Shown here: one piece after another, positions 47,561-60,325 of the stretch
Layout of the letters: each line of letters opens with the position of its first letter
Position numbering within the stretch: position 1 is the first letter of the stretch
Source: Casuarius casuarius
Lineage: Eukaryota; Chordata; Aves; Casuariiformes; Casuariidae
Direction: 5' to 3'
Assembly (NCBI GenBank): GCA_003342895.1
Contig: PTFA01000273.1
Coordinates: forward strand, 453,284 to 517,283
DNA length: 64,000 nucleotides
Notes under the pieces: generated by a model
Databases searched by the model: none
Told to the model about the DNA's origin: nothing
The model's input: only the letters and a program-made list of their open reading frames with translations
Position numbers and translations under genes: made by a program

Positions 47561-50500
47561 CTTACACTTGGGGTACAAGTGACAGAAATATTTGCCAGCA
47601 ACAAACATGTGACTTCTGCACCTCCCTTTTTTGATGAAAATAAAAAAAAAAGTTCCTAGGCAAACATAAAAATGCATGGGGAAAGAAGTTTAGTTATACC
47701 TATGAGGTAGTGGAGAAGTCATTTGTTTTCAAATGAAGACCCCTATTCCTCATAGGAATAGTATTCCCTCAAACTTTCCAGTAGTTACTATACATTGGTG
47801 GGTTTTGTGTCCCTACAACAACCACCGTACATAAGTGTAACCATTTATCCTCTTTAATCACTCTTGGCAGAAAGTAACATTTCTGCCTATTTGTGGAAAA
47901 GCACCTTGCTAACCTCATTTGAGGTCAGAGGATGGAGCAAGGCAGGACTGGAAAGTGAGTGAAGAAAGAACTGAGGAACAGAAAATTAAAATAAAAAGGC
48001 AGATAATGACACTGAGAAGCAAAGTTTTTAAGCCCTTTTGTTCCCTTTAAGCAGTCCGTCAAGCACTTTTTCTAGTTTGTACAATCATTTTTCTTTTTAT
48101 TTGAAATTTGGATATTTAATTAAAAACTTAAGCATAATGAGAACAACTTGAGGAAGATAGCTTTTTAACTCATTAATAATCACATCCCCATCTGAATAAA
48201 CACCTTCATTAGCCATTGACCTCCAAATGTATAAGGCCTAGAGTCCATTTAACGTTTTTTAAGCAGGAAATGCTCTTGAGTTACCATAAGAAAAGAAGTA
48301 TGAAAACCTGGAGCCTGTCAATAGTGATTTCAGTGTTGATTCAGCCCTCCTAGAATTTTGCAATAGATGTCAACTTAATTATATATTGCTGCTTGGATTA
48401 AAGATATGTAATTTTTTTCAATGATGCAAGATATGTATAATATATGTTTAAAGTTGCTAAGGTATTCTTTAACTTTCAAGGTTTATAGCACTTTTTTGTG
48501 CTTAAGAAAGGTATTTTGATATTTCAGATACACATGTGAAAATAGCATACTGTATTCTCACTAAGGTATGCTGAATGATAGATAGTTCTACTGAATAACC
48601 CCCCCCCACCAAAAAAAAAAGAAACAGATATCTTGATAAAAAACAGAATCAAATGACAAGCTATATAGAGTATGTTCCTGATTTTCCCATGGCCTGGCTA
48701 TATAATACTAGGTATTCACTGAGGCATAGTTTTGTAAGGGCTTTTGGTTACCTCATGTACATTCATTTCAAGTTTTCTCAACAAACAAAACCTCTATGAA
48801 TGTCCATTTTTATGTTCAGGAGCAACATACTCTGAAAAAACTCATGACAAGGCTGTGGTTTCAAAATGTGTGGCAAGATGGTACCTCAACTCTCACTGGG
48901 AAACTGGAGAGATCTAAATATGCTGTTCAAAATATAATGATTTAAATATCTCTAATTCTTCGTTCTTCCCAAAATTTCCAGAGAAGTCACTGCCAGGTTT
49001 GGATGGGCAGGCACTACAGGATCATATGTGAGCAGAAGCTATACCTCTAAATAGTGTCTTTTGACATGTTAGCTGTTCCTGTCCTCACTGGATATTAACA
49101 CCATAATAATTTTAAACCTTTAAAAGCAAATGTGCAGATATCTGCATGGGCAGATATATCACAGGACCTGTAGGAGGTCTGTGTCCTACCAGAGGAGCAG
49201 TAGGATCCAGGCTGCATGTGCAAGGATATAAAAAAATGGCACTTTGTGCCATTTAGCACCTGGATGGCACTTTGTGACACTTAAGCAACTGGATACCACA
49301 TTCTCTTTCCTCTGAGCCATAACAGAGAAACTCTGCTTCTAGTTAAACATTTTTCAGGGAGTGGGAAGAGATGACTTTTCTTCTTTATTTGCAGAAGTCA
49401 TAAAGAGGTGAAAAGAATGACCTGAAATGTCATGTTTTTTTCAGCTTTATTTAGAACAAGGTTTCCTGGGAATCCACAAAGTACCTGTAGCCAAAGGTTG
49501 GGACAACCCTGAAACTAGAAATCTAACACTTCAATGTTTTTGATCTTGTGAGCCAAACTCTGTCCTTAAGCAGATGGATCCATCTCTGATTTATGAGTGC
49601 TTATCTCAGGAAACAGAAATTGGACGCATGTTTCGTGTGTGTGAGTGTGGGTGGGCATGTGTGCATGCCTGCGTACATGAGCTGACATTATCGAGGTAAT
49701 ACCCTCTATCGCTCTTAAAGAAGAGAGGGATAAGAAGGTTGGTTTGCTTTTTCTATTGCTTGGCTTTTTACCCTGCCCATCAGAAACAAATTTTAAGAGG
49801 ATACTTAATTATGATTCATTGCAATGTATTCTTATATTCATAATGCTTTTATATATCATACTGCAAGGGAAGGTAAGGAATATTGCCATCCTATTCAGTG
49901 GGATAATTTCTGTTTATTTGCTCCTTTCTAAAATTCCTGAAAGGAAATAGTTATTTTTTTCTGTGCTAATAGAAATAGCAACAGTGTCATCCTTGGAAAA
50001 GAGGGAACAATGCAAATGCTTTCTCATGAGGTGTGAATTCTCAGTGGCTGATGTGCAACACCAAGGCTACTGAAACTCTGTAAAACACCACATGGTTTAA
50101 AAACAAGAAATGTACCTTCTGAGGGCAGCACAGGCTGATCCGTGAGGATATGCACTCCACTTGCATTTATTCTGTATATTTTGTGAGAACAGGAGAGTTC
50201 CAGAGTGGAGCTGAAATTGTAGATTAGATTATCTGATTCTGGTAGGGTGAGGTTATCTTTACAAGGCCTTGAGCATGTTCAGTGATTTCTCTGGTTCCCC
50301 ATGCAAAATATCTGAGTGTTAATGGTGTTAATACAAAGTGCTGCATCATCACTGCTGATAGGCCTCATGCCTTGTGCGATTACTAATCATTACCATTATC
50401 TAGCTACAATTTTCATGGCTGAATCAAGCCTTCTGATGAGCTTTGCTATTAATCTTTGATCTACTTTGAAATGGTTGATCACAGTCATAAACTTAACAAC

Positions 50501-51499
50501 TCTGGCACTTGCTACCAATGGTTTTATAACTCTCTGAAATGAAACAGACCATTTTTAATAACATCTTCTGATAATTGTGTTAATGCAACTGTTAAACACA
50601 TTTAATTTCAATATAACTTTGGTTTGATCTGATAATCTGAACAAGGTGTTGGTTGGAATGAATTTTTCGGTTGGTGCTTGGCTCACATTCCCAGAATACC
50701 CAATATGCCTTTTAGCAGAAGCAGGATTTTAAACCCTCTTTGAGCTTCTGTGATTTTCCAGGCTTATATTCTGTTCTTTCTGAAAATGTACATGTGGTAG
50801 TTGATTCTGTTTCTCCTTCATACCACGCAATTATCTTGAATCCTTTACTCAACTATACTCAATCAGATGGTCTATTGACTGCACAAGAGATTTCAAGATC
50901 TGGCTCACAGCTATTTCTCATTATGACAATCAAAAGATTATGTTTTGTGATGAGCACCCTGCTTGTAAATGGAGTTTGGGAAAAAAGGACTTCTCATTTG
51001 TAGCCAAAAATTAATGTCATGAATTTGTGGTCTTTTAAAAATTCTGTTCATAAGTTGGCTGTGAATGGATTTTGATTTTTCAAAATTTAACACGTTCATT
51101 TCAAATGACACATGAGCATTGAATTTTGGTTACGTATTACTTGTTTGAAAAGTATTCACTGAAATTATCCAAGTTACCTGTAGCTGTTCCCAGCTAGGAA
51201 ACTTGAACTTTTACAAGAAGAGTGACAGAAAATGGCATACTGCTAAAAAATCTCCACATATACATGCTAGGAATATTTAATCCAACTGAGCTCCCCTTCT
51301 TCCCCCCTTTTTTTTCTTCTAGCAATATATAACAGTTTAAAAGGGGATGCATACATAAAGAGTGACAGAGGAATTGGACTGTTGGCATTTACCTCTGGTT
51401 GCATGGTTTTTCTTCAGTTTTTGCCTTCTGATGGTCGTGCCAGGAGAGTATTACTCCTCCTCTGAGAAGACATACAGGAAGCATTGCCGTGTAGAAGAA
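47561..51499. other. Non-coding DNA with candidate regulatory blocks
   Basis: No gene seen. Contains a C run followed by an A run (48599-48621) and a TG-rich tract near 49637-49675. Two complex blocks, at 48050-48240 (with 'tttaattaaaa' and 'cattaataatca') and 50220-50640, could be conserved non-coding DNA. Confidence 0.55.
50220..50640. promoter_or_regulatory. Possible conserved enhancer-like element
   Basis: A 420-base repeat-free block with a dense set of developmental-type words: an octamer-like ATGCAAAAT at 50301-50309, two TCF/LEF-like words ten bases apart (CTTTGAT at 50454-50460, CTTTGAA at 50464-50470), paired 'gtgttaat' words near 50317-50332, and 'ctgataattgtgttaatgc' near 50568. 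No transposon phrases are present. This is the best of the enhancer-like candidates, but without alignment it remains a guess. Confidence 0.28.
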
Positions 51500-52660
51500 C
51501 CAAGTATGGGAAAGGATCTCAGGAAAATCATGCATTTCATCTACTTGCCCTACAGCAGGATCAACCTACCTCATGTCATTTACAACAGATATTTCTCTGG
51601 TTGGAAACTTCACAGCCTCCCAGGATAACCTATGCTGGTACTTCACCGTTCTCACAGTTAGAAGGTCCTTCCCTGGTATATTTGGAGCTGAACAACCCTA
51701 TCCCATTAATCCTTTTTTTTTGCATGCTTTCTGTAGCCCTTATAGTCTAGCTGCTTTCTCCTGGATTCTTTTCATTTTGTTCTCGATATATTCCATCTAC
51801 AGTGTTGCAAAGCACATGAGGTGCCAGCGGAGGTGCCTTGCTGAGTACGCTGCAAGTATTTTTTTGCACATCTTACAGCCTATGTTCCTGCTAAAGCTTC
51901 ACAGGGTAACATGTGCTTTTGCTGAAGCACTACTGCATGGCTTACCCATATACAACTTCTGTAGCTCTTAAATCATTTCTCCGTAATTTCTGTCTAGTCA
52001 GTTATTGCAGATCCTGCCTAAGTGCTGTGCCAGGTAGTTAATGAATAATGACTGTGCCATTCATGAAGTTATTCTCTATGAATTTATCAAGCTTCATGAA
52101 CTGGATACTGCTTTTACAGACTAGTTCTCAAATTTGTCAGGACTACTTTATATTTAAATCCCATTCCCCAGCATATTTATAGTGTGAACAGCAAATTTAA
52201 TAAGCATATTATTACTACTACTCCATACATGCCATTGATAAAATATTCAATAGGCCCAAATCTAGGACAAGTGACCTGCAACCCACGAAGTATAACTTTT
52301 CATTTGGACATTGCTAAGATTTTCCAGCCATTTTGTCACACACACAATAATAGATTCGAATAGATTATATTTTCCTAGATTCTTTGAGAAAATGCCAGGA
52401 AAGATAGGGTGAAAAAATCTTACTAAAGTCAGGACATTTGTTAACAACTGTTTCTCCTTTTTCCTTATGAAAAAGGCGTGCTATACCTCAAGTATTTACT
52501 ATGAGATTGTTCTTTTTCTTTTTTTCCATGTTATTCTGGGTTCTGAAGTTAGAATGATTGGTGCCTGATTCCATGACTTCCCTTCTTTCTTTATGTTTTT
52601 AAAGACAGGAACCACATTTGTTTTTTCTTCAGACTTCAAACCTTCCAGGCTTCACACATT
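51500..52660 (-). mobile_element. Ancient antisense CR1, long remnant
   Basis: The plus strand follows the antisense order of an old CR1 from 3' end into the RT domain. Phrases in order are 'agcaggatcaacctacctca', 'atttacaacagatatttctc', 'acttcaccgttctcacagtt', 'tttttttgcacatcttacag', 'ctcaaatttgtcaggact', 'gccattgataaaatattcaa', 'cttactaaagtcagga' and 'gacaggaaccacatttg'. The copy spans about 1.1 kb and is very diverged, with no open frame. Plus-strand frames at 51362-51971 are by-products. Confidence 0.72.
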
Positions 52661-55600
52661 CTAAACATTCTAAACATTCACATTGTTAATGGCTCTAGTC
52701 AACATAACCCAGTGCACTAAATACTATATGATAAAATTAATGAATATTTCCTAGATTATTTTAATTTTTGATTCAGTGAATTCTGTCAGTTCTAGTTCAT
52801 ATGTCAGAGAAGCAGTGTATTTATGCATATCCTTATCTTGAATTTCAGGGGGCAACCTTGTGAAAATTGTACAGTACAAAATGAGATAGTGATTCTGCAG
52901 CTACAAAAATTCTCAGAAGAAATTATTTTTAACAGAATGTTGGCTGAATATAATGTGCCCTCTTTCTTCCAATTTCATTCTCCAAAGTATTGGTGTATAC
53001 ATAAAAACTAAATAAATCAGTGAAAATCTCACATTAAAAGATTTATTCGATGAGTTCTCAGCTTGTGCAGTGTTTCCTATTAATTGAGACTTTATAAAAG
53101 ATTCATTATTCAGGGATGTCACAGATATATGTCATCGAGGTGTCCACTAGAAAGGTACTGAAATTCTGGCACGAAAAGTATTCACAGCTGGAGGAGAGTA
53201 AGAAAACTTAGATATGGAAAACATATGAAAGATAAAAGATAAAGCAAATGTTCACTGCCTAAAATTATATTCTACACGTGTGTGCAGATAGCACATGTGT
53301 GAGTGTAATATCCACGTAATAAATATCAGAGCCATATGAAAATGTATATTTGCCATGCAGCTTTGACTCCATCACCGGCCCCCTGCCCACGAATGCAGCT
53401 CTCCTGGGATTCGTCCTACACCCTGAAGTATCCTCAAACAGCTGTCACTCTTTAAATAAACTTGCTAGAGGAATGTTTTCTTTTCCTGAACCAAAATTAC
53501 ACTGGACTGCACCCAGGCTGGACAAAACTTAGTCCTGGACTGGAAACAGAGCTGAGTTCCAATATTCATGATTTCTCAGGGTTAGAAGTAGGAGCTTTAT
53601 GTACTTGGAAAGGGAAGTATCACAGCTCTTTAAATAATCCCAACTCCATTAATAGATGTAAACGTTCAAAGTAACTCATTATGATTTCAAAAATGGCCTC
53701 CATTTTATTAGTCTGCTTTTTTGTAAGTGGCAGAACATGTACCTGGTAGGGAAAACTGAAAACAAAAATGATAGGAAATACATAGCTGTGACCAAAACCA
53801 TGGCTCAGCTTTCTCAGAGATAGATTCTTTTCTATGCTCCTTAGTTACTAAATAACAAATTTATCTAGTTTTATTAATGACTTAGAGGTCTACATGTATC
53901 TTACATTGGTTTTAAGTTGATGTCATTCCTGTATTTGGAACGTTAAGTTCTGGAGTAAGTTGAGAAAATATACTGTGTTTGAATACTTTGGAAAAAAATA
54001 CTTTCTGCTGAACTAACTCTGCCTAGGACAAGCAGATATAATGCATTTCTCTTTCAGCCTCTTTATAGATTAGTAGATGGGGCAAGTACTGCTGTTTCTG
54101 CACTACGTATGAAGAATACCAGAATATTCTCAATTTGACTCAGCTATCAGCATTAAGCTAATGAAGTAACTATGTTTTACGTCCTTCAGTTCTGTGTCAA
54201 AATGAAAAGAAAAGAAGAAAACTGTTGCAATGCCACACAACAGGAACCCACACAAGTCACTATAGCAAGTCATTATAGCAGAGTCATAATATAACACAGG
54301 CCTGTTTTAACTGAAAGCCAGTGCAAACCTAGCTAAGTGTGTGTGGGATAAAAAGAGAAGAAAAACATTAGCTATCTAGAATACAAAAAATTAGGAAATA
54401 TGCTGTATTTACAGCTGCTGTTTCTGTGAGGAAATGCTTGACTGAAACAGTAACAGAATCACAATATTACGGTGAAAGATATGAAAGTCCAATGGATTTT
54501 TAAGCTGATTGTAAGTAAGGCTTGCTGGTGCTTAATGTTGTAAAGAACTGGAATGATCCTGAACAATCTGTGTGTAAAATCCACTGTGCACAGGTAACCT
54601 CACCTTTTGAACTCACTGAAGGCTCAAACTAATTTCCCATGCAATTTGCAAGAGCTGTGCTAGAAGAAGGTATGTGCAGTCTGGTTCAGCCGTGCTGTCC
54701 ATCATATTAGAGGGACCTGTGCTTTCTATGTGCTCCTAGCTAGAGGTCAGTCACTGCTAAACATCATGCTAAGCAATTCACTGCTAAACATCATGCTAAG
54801 CAATGTGGAAACAAAAGATCATATAAAGCTTTTGGCCCAGAGAACTTGAATTTCTATTTTTTTAAAACACCATGCACATTTACATTTATTTGCAGGGTTT
54901 CAGGAAAATTGTAACTTTTAATCAGTATTTCATTGATATATATATTTTTTCTTATATTGGTAGATTTTTCTAATTTTCTGCTGAGTGTCTTTAAGAAAGC
55001 AGTTAAGAATGGAGTGACCATAAATACCTCTGGAAGGATTTTCATAACACAGATATGCAGAAATTTTCCTGCTATTCATTGTGAACTGCTTTGCCTTCAC
55101 TCCACTGTGCTATTCAAACCTTTGCTGTCTGCAACACCACAGTGAGGTCCTGCATCTCTCATGCTAACCTACAGGAATGGAGTGCAAAGGAGTTCAACAG
55201 CCGATGGCATAAACCCCACGCTAACCCTGCCATGAGTCTCCCTTTATCCAACACTCACATTCATCCAAAAGAATCACAAATTAAACTCCCAAAATCTTGA
55301 CATGAATTTAAAGAGTCATGGTTTTTTTCTCTTTTATAACTAAATCTTCTTATTCAAAGCTTTTTGGTTTGTGTAATTTTGACTATGTTTCATTACATTT
55401 TAAAGATTTTCTCTAAAACTGGGATATCTGGAAAATTGTTTTTAAGTTATTCGTCTTGCAACCCCTTGATTCTAAGAGCTGAAGCTAGTGCAATGGTATC
55501 TCACAGATTTTAACTTTTAAGAATATAGATTGTGATTTTTTCAGAGCAAAACTTGTTTCTATTAGCTGGTTCCAAGCTGCTCTTTCCAAGCATGCTATCT

Positions 55601-58295
55601 GAGCAATGAAATCATTATTTCAGCAGACATGAGTCCATCATTCAACAGGTAAAACTTTAAAGATTTGTGTTAAGAGTCTTTGAGTTAAAAAAAAAAGGTT
55701 GTGCAATTTTGCTAAATTATGTTTTTAATTTAAAAAGGAATAAATCATTTTTACTGTCTGTCTCTTGGGTGGCCTCATAGTTTGCGGGTGTCCTTTTGAA
55801 CTCCTCTGTATGTCCACAGGAACCTGGTTCATTACACAGTGATGACATCTAACTGTATTATTTTGAAATAGGATACGGATTTCACTATGCTCTGTTGAGC
55901 AATTTGGGATTTTTTACATCCTTTTCTGTTAAAACAGGACAATCTGAAAAGCAGCTTCTAAAATGGATGAGCTGAATTTATCCATTGAAAAGCAACTATT
56001 GCAACCAAGAACAAAAAGTCCAGGCTCAAAATGTTCTCCCCATACTGCTACACCAATAACGGTAATACAGAAATGAATTACATTTTACTTTCCTTGAATA
56101 GAATATATGTATCCCTGGTGAACAGGCAAACTGAATTTTGAGAGGCTGCTTAACAGCATTCATTAGTGCTATTTACATGGGCAAATACCATACATCATTG
56201 AAAAATGGAAGTAGAAATTTAATTTACAGAATCACATGGATGAAATTAATTCATAGATTTGCTTATACTTGCTGAAGCACTTTTCTTGTTCCGGAATACG
56301 ACAAAAGATGACTCAAACCACAGTCGTATCCTCAGATCTTAGTGAACCCTCTGTCTCAGGAACTGTCATTAACCAGTGTGAGCGTGTGATTGACAGATAG
56401 GTAATTCTTGACTCTGTATCTCCTGAGCAAGTACTTTCACAGTCTATAGTTTCCTGCAGATATCTTCAGAAGACAAAATCTTTGCTGTATTCTCTTTTCC
56501 TGTCAGTGGAAAGGTTCTGCTTAAAATAGATAATTTTTTTTAGCAGCGTGTTCTGAGGTGTTCACCCAATATGCTTTACACATTTTGCACACACGGTATT
56601 TCCAGCATCTACAGCCATCTCCACCATCTCCACCACCTACAGCCAAAGAGGATATAAAGATCTCACACTACCAAAAGAAACTCTGAGGTACTGGGCTTCC
56701 CTCTTTGTCACAGTAATACCATTCTCTACAGAATAATATAAAATAGTATTACCATCAGCACTGGCACACACAAAAACTAGGAACTCCAGGCTTTCCTTGG
56801 GATCTAGTGAATATTGCTGTAGAGAAATTTTATTTGTTTTTATCATTTAATTTTGTGGCTCCATTGCATTAAAACTGGTTATATCCTGACTTCTCATTGT
56901 CTAAGGCCTTTAAGGGGCTAATCGCACTTTGCAGTTTTGTTTCCCATTGTTCTTCAGTCGTTTCCTGAACAGCCCATTTCTCACTCTGCTTCCCTCTGCA
57001 AATAGGAATTTGATTTGAGGAATGCTTTGCGCAGATAGCTATCCTTCATCCAGCAAACGTTTCTGAAACTTCCTTGTCATTGTCTCTTTCATCTGAAATC
57101 TCTTTGTTTCACTTCTCAAGATGTTTTCTGCAGCTGAGTACAAACAGGTGCAGGTGGGCAGAGGAAAGAAAGAAGGAAAGAAGGTATTCAGAGCTTCTCG
57201 GTTGCTTTTCTTTCACAGTTGCGTGCACCCACAGCATGTGATTTCAGAGCTCACCTTAATCCATCTCTTGGCACTCAGTTCTGTGGCAGCTTCATCACTT
57301 CCTGACTTACCCTCTTGTCGTGCTTCCTCCACCATATGTAAAACAGGTATGAAGTTAATCTTTTGGGTGGCAGCTTGGAAACCAACAAAAAGAGCATCCT
57401 TTCACGCAGGAGACTCTCACACTAAACACCTGGCTGTCATAGGGTGTTGTGGTTGCTCAAGGTCTCTGTTGGTTCAAAAACATTTAAACAAATAAATGGG
57501 TGAAAAATCCAGAGAGGTCTGTCAAGCACAACAATATAAATTCTTCTTCAAAAATCTCTGTGCTGCAGATCACTGGAAGAGTAGAAGTGGTATGTAGCTT
57601 CTGATACTATTTTTCTTTAATATTGGTGTTTAAAAAATTTTGTGGTATCACTTGTATGTTTCATTAATGTACTATTTTTGTCCTACTGATCCACAGTTCA
57701 TTTTTTTATTGCTGATTCCAATGTCAACACCTGCAACACCCGATCATAAGTGAGTGAATTGCTGTTCATCAGACATTGCTGTCTCCTCCTCCAACTGCTT
57801 TCAGTTCATGTGAATGTTCACAGGAAAAACAAATTTCAATACACTTGTGATTAGCCTTGAAAATTAGGTCTGTTTGCCTTCTTTTTTTTTTTTAATTTAA
57901 CCACTGGTGTGTCTTTACCCCGTATAGAGTATGTCAGACAACAGAGCTATCTTGTGGACCTGGGACTTCAATATGTCCTTCTGAAGAACGGCTCCCAGAA
58001 TCAAACATTCAAAACCTAAAGTTCTACTTCTTCCATAATGGTATGGGGTATACATGCTGTATGTTGACAAGTGCATTATGATCCATTTGGAAAAAGGCTT
58101 TACAGGTAGTTGCCAGTAAGACCTGTGTTTAAATATTGGAATGAAACTATCAGGTAAGCACAAATCTTTCAGAGTCTTCCACAGTCATGTGCAACAGGCA
58201 TCTCTGTGGGGTATCTCAAGCTTCAATTGCTCAGTCTAAGGAGAGAGCACATTATGCAAACAACGGACAACTCTAAATGACAGATTTCTTAATAC
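52661..58295. other. Non-coding DNA, no gene seen
   Basis: AT-rich unique sequence. Contains a perfect 27-bp tandem duplication (54751-54804), short repeats of 'ttctaaaca' near 52660-52678 and of 'ccatctccaccatctccacc' near 56614. The 124-codon plus-strand frame at 57121-57495 has no recognisable content. Confidence 0.6.
54751..54804. repeat. Perfect 27-bp tandem duplication
   Basis: The unit beginning 'tcactgctaaacatcatgct' occurs at 54751-54777 and again, identical, at 54778-54804. The lack of any difference suggests a recent event. Confidence 0.95.
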
Positions 58296-59003
58296 TGGGG
58301 CTGACCTGCTGGAAAGCAGCTCTGCAGAGAAGAACCTGGGGGTCCTGGTGGACAGCAGGCTGACCATGAGCCAGCGATGTGCCCTTGTGGCCAAGAAGGC
58401 CAGTGGTATCCAGGGTTGCATTAGGCAGAGCCTTGCCAGGAGGTTGAGGGGGGTGATCCTCCCCCTCCACTCAGCCTTGGTGAGGCCACACCTGGAGTGC
58501 TGGGTCCTGTGCTGGGCTCCCCAATGCAAGAGAGACATGGAGCTACTGGAAGGAGTCCAGCAAAGGGCTGCTAAGGTCATGAAGAGACTGGAGCATCTCT
58601 CCTATGAGGAAAGGCTGAGAAAGCTGGGCCTGTTCAGCCTGCAGAAGAGAAGGCTGAGGGGGGATATTATCAATGTGTATAAGTATCTGAAGGGAGGTTG
58701 TAGAGAGGATGAGGCTGGTTTCTTCTAGGTGGTGCTCAGAGATAGGACGGGAAGCAATGGGCTCAAACTGAAACACAGAAAGCTCCATCCGAGAATGAGA
58801 AAAACTTCTTTACTGTAAGGGTGACTGAGCACTGGAACAGGTTGCCCAGCGAGGTTGTGGGGCCCCTTCTCTGGAGATATTCAAAAGTCATCTGGACACA
58901 GTCCTTGGGAATGTGCTCTAGGTGACCCTGCTTGAGCAGAGGGGTTGGACTAGATGATCTCCAGAAGTCCCTTCCGACCTCGACCATTCTGTGATTCTGT
59001 GAC
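58296..59003 (+). mobile_element. Sense CR1, 5'-truncated, well preserved 3' end
   Basis: Starts 'ggggctgacctgctggaaag', continues through 'ccatgagccagcgatgtgcc' and 'gcactggaacaggttgccca', and finishes with 'gttggactagatgatctcc', 'agaagtcccttccgacc' and the tail 'ttctgtgattctgtgac'. It covers the C-terminal part of ORF2 and the 3' UTR. At about 700 bases it is a typical 5'-truncated CR1. It is the least diverged CR1 in the window. A premature stop lies at 58726-58728, and a frameshift follows at about 58790-58815. Confidence 0.95.
58348..58728 (+). pseudogene. CR1 ORF2 C-terminal fragment
   Basis: A 126-codon frame with '[20 protein letters not shown]', '[20 protein letters not shown]', 'LSYEERLRKLGLFSLQKRRL' and 'INVYKYLKGG', the stock sequence of the CR1 ORF2 C-terminal region. 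It ends at a point stop where the family normally continues. No catalytic RT motif is included, because the copy is truncated upstream. It is not a host gene. Confidence 0.9.
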
Positions 59004-59798
59004 ACTTAGAGAATTGGTCCCTTAGGAAGGAAGGATCAATACTTCCTCTTAGGAGATGTAATGTTAGGTGAAGACTGAAAGCTGAAATTCTGCTGTTTTA
59101 GAGGGTACAGATGGATGGTCAATGGGGGTTCTGAACATTTTGTTAGAAGAAGAACAGATATTTTTGAAACTCCTGAAAGAATAAGATTTAAGAGTGTTGA
59201 AATGGTGTTCTTCGCCTTGCATACATGTGCTAAGCCACCTGGTTCTCATGCTTTCAAATGCTCTGTAACTTCAAACAGCCTGTCTATTTAACTCTGGAGA
59301 CACTTTGTAGATGGATTTATGTTTTAATTACTCTCTGAGTTTACCCTCACACATTATGTCATGTCACAGGTGCAGCACTCAATCTCAGCTGAGTATCTGT
59401 AGTTTGAATCAGATCCCATCTAATTTCTCTTAACTATGGCAAACTGACTCTGAGCCAAAGCTCAATGGGCAAGTGCCAACTGACAGTTCATAACCCCTCT
59501 AAATAGTGAATAATTTGTATGACTAGTGGGATGGTGAAATAACCTCAGAGGAGGAAAATTTTGCAATATGAGGTATTCATAGATGGGAGTGATGATATGT
59601 TTTTTAAAAGACTGTGGATAATCTGTTCCAAGGTGAAAACTGTCTAAATGAAAGCCCCACTCAGATAAGTGAGACCTTGACTACATCTGCCTGGCTGTAA
59701 CTCATTAGACGATTTTGATAAGTGTGGGGAAAACAAGGACAGTACAGATAATTGTTATGGGCAATGCTCACACCTGCTCCAGGCTACACCTGCCCTAT
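59004..59798. other. Non-coding DNA, no gene seen
   Basis: Unique sequence between the CR1 3' end and the candidate LTR. Open frames are short and unrecognised. Confidence 0.65.
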
Positions 59799-60325
59799 TG
59801 TAATGGTTGGGTATGACATGGGAGAAACAAAGAAGCACAGCTGGACATTAGCAGCTTTATATCCTTGCAACAAGTGACATCCTTGGAACAAGTAATGACC
59901 CATGTAACAACCACTAATAGGCTGCGTTTATGCAGAAAGTCTCAGAAACTTGCTTGGGATAATGTTACCCATGAGGACATTGGTGGCTTGCTCCGACCAC
60001 CTGAGTTAGAAAGCAGAAAATAGTGAAAACAGCAGTGCCTCGGGAGAACAAATCCAGGGACACCCAGCAGCATGCGGAAGGCTGAGCCTGAGGTGGAGCT
60101 GCTGCTTGGGGAAGCTAGGCTGCCAGCCGGGCTCGGACGCGTGGAGAGGCCAGAGCCAGTGTCCTGCTCCCCCAAGTCTGGGTACCGGTCACGGCTGGGC
60201 TGATGGTGTCGGTAGGTGTGAGTGGGCTCTGTGCAGAGCATGCCTGTGTGTACATGCCTATGTGATAGAAGAGAAATCACATTCTGCCCCTTTATACCCA
60301 TCACACTTAGTAAATAAATCTTAGA
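59799..60325 (+). mobile_element. Candidate solo LTR of an endogenous retrovirus
   Basis: About 530 bases starting with TG ('tgtaatggttgggtatgaca') and holding a GC-rich, CpG-containing middle (60060-60250). Near the 3' end it has a polyadenylation-like AATAAA at about 60313-60318. Length, AT-rich start, GC-rich R-like interior and AATAAA near the end fit an LTR. No second LTR, primer binding site or gag/pol remnant lies nearby, which would make it a solo LTR. I cannot name the family, and the 3' limit is uncertain. The minus-strand frame 59942-60304 (120 codons) is a by-product of the GC-rich interior. Confidence 0.4.

Noticed and set aside
51573..51971. 132-codon plus-strand open frame with hydrophobic stretches
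   Set aside because: Lies antisense within an ancient CR1; the hydrophobicity comes from pyrimidine-rich antisense text.
57121..57495. 124-codon plus-strand open frame starting with Met
   Set aside because: No recognisable family and no exon-like neighbours; treated as chance.
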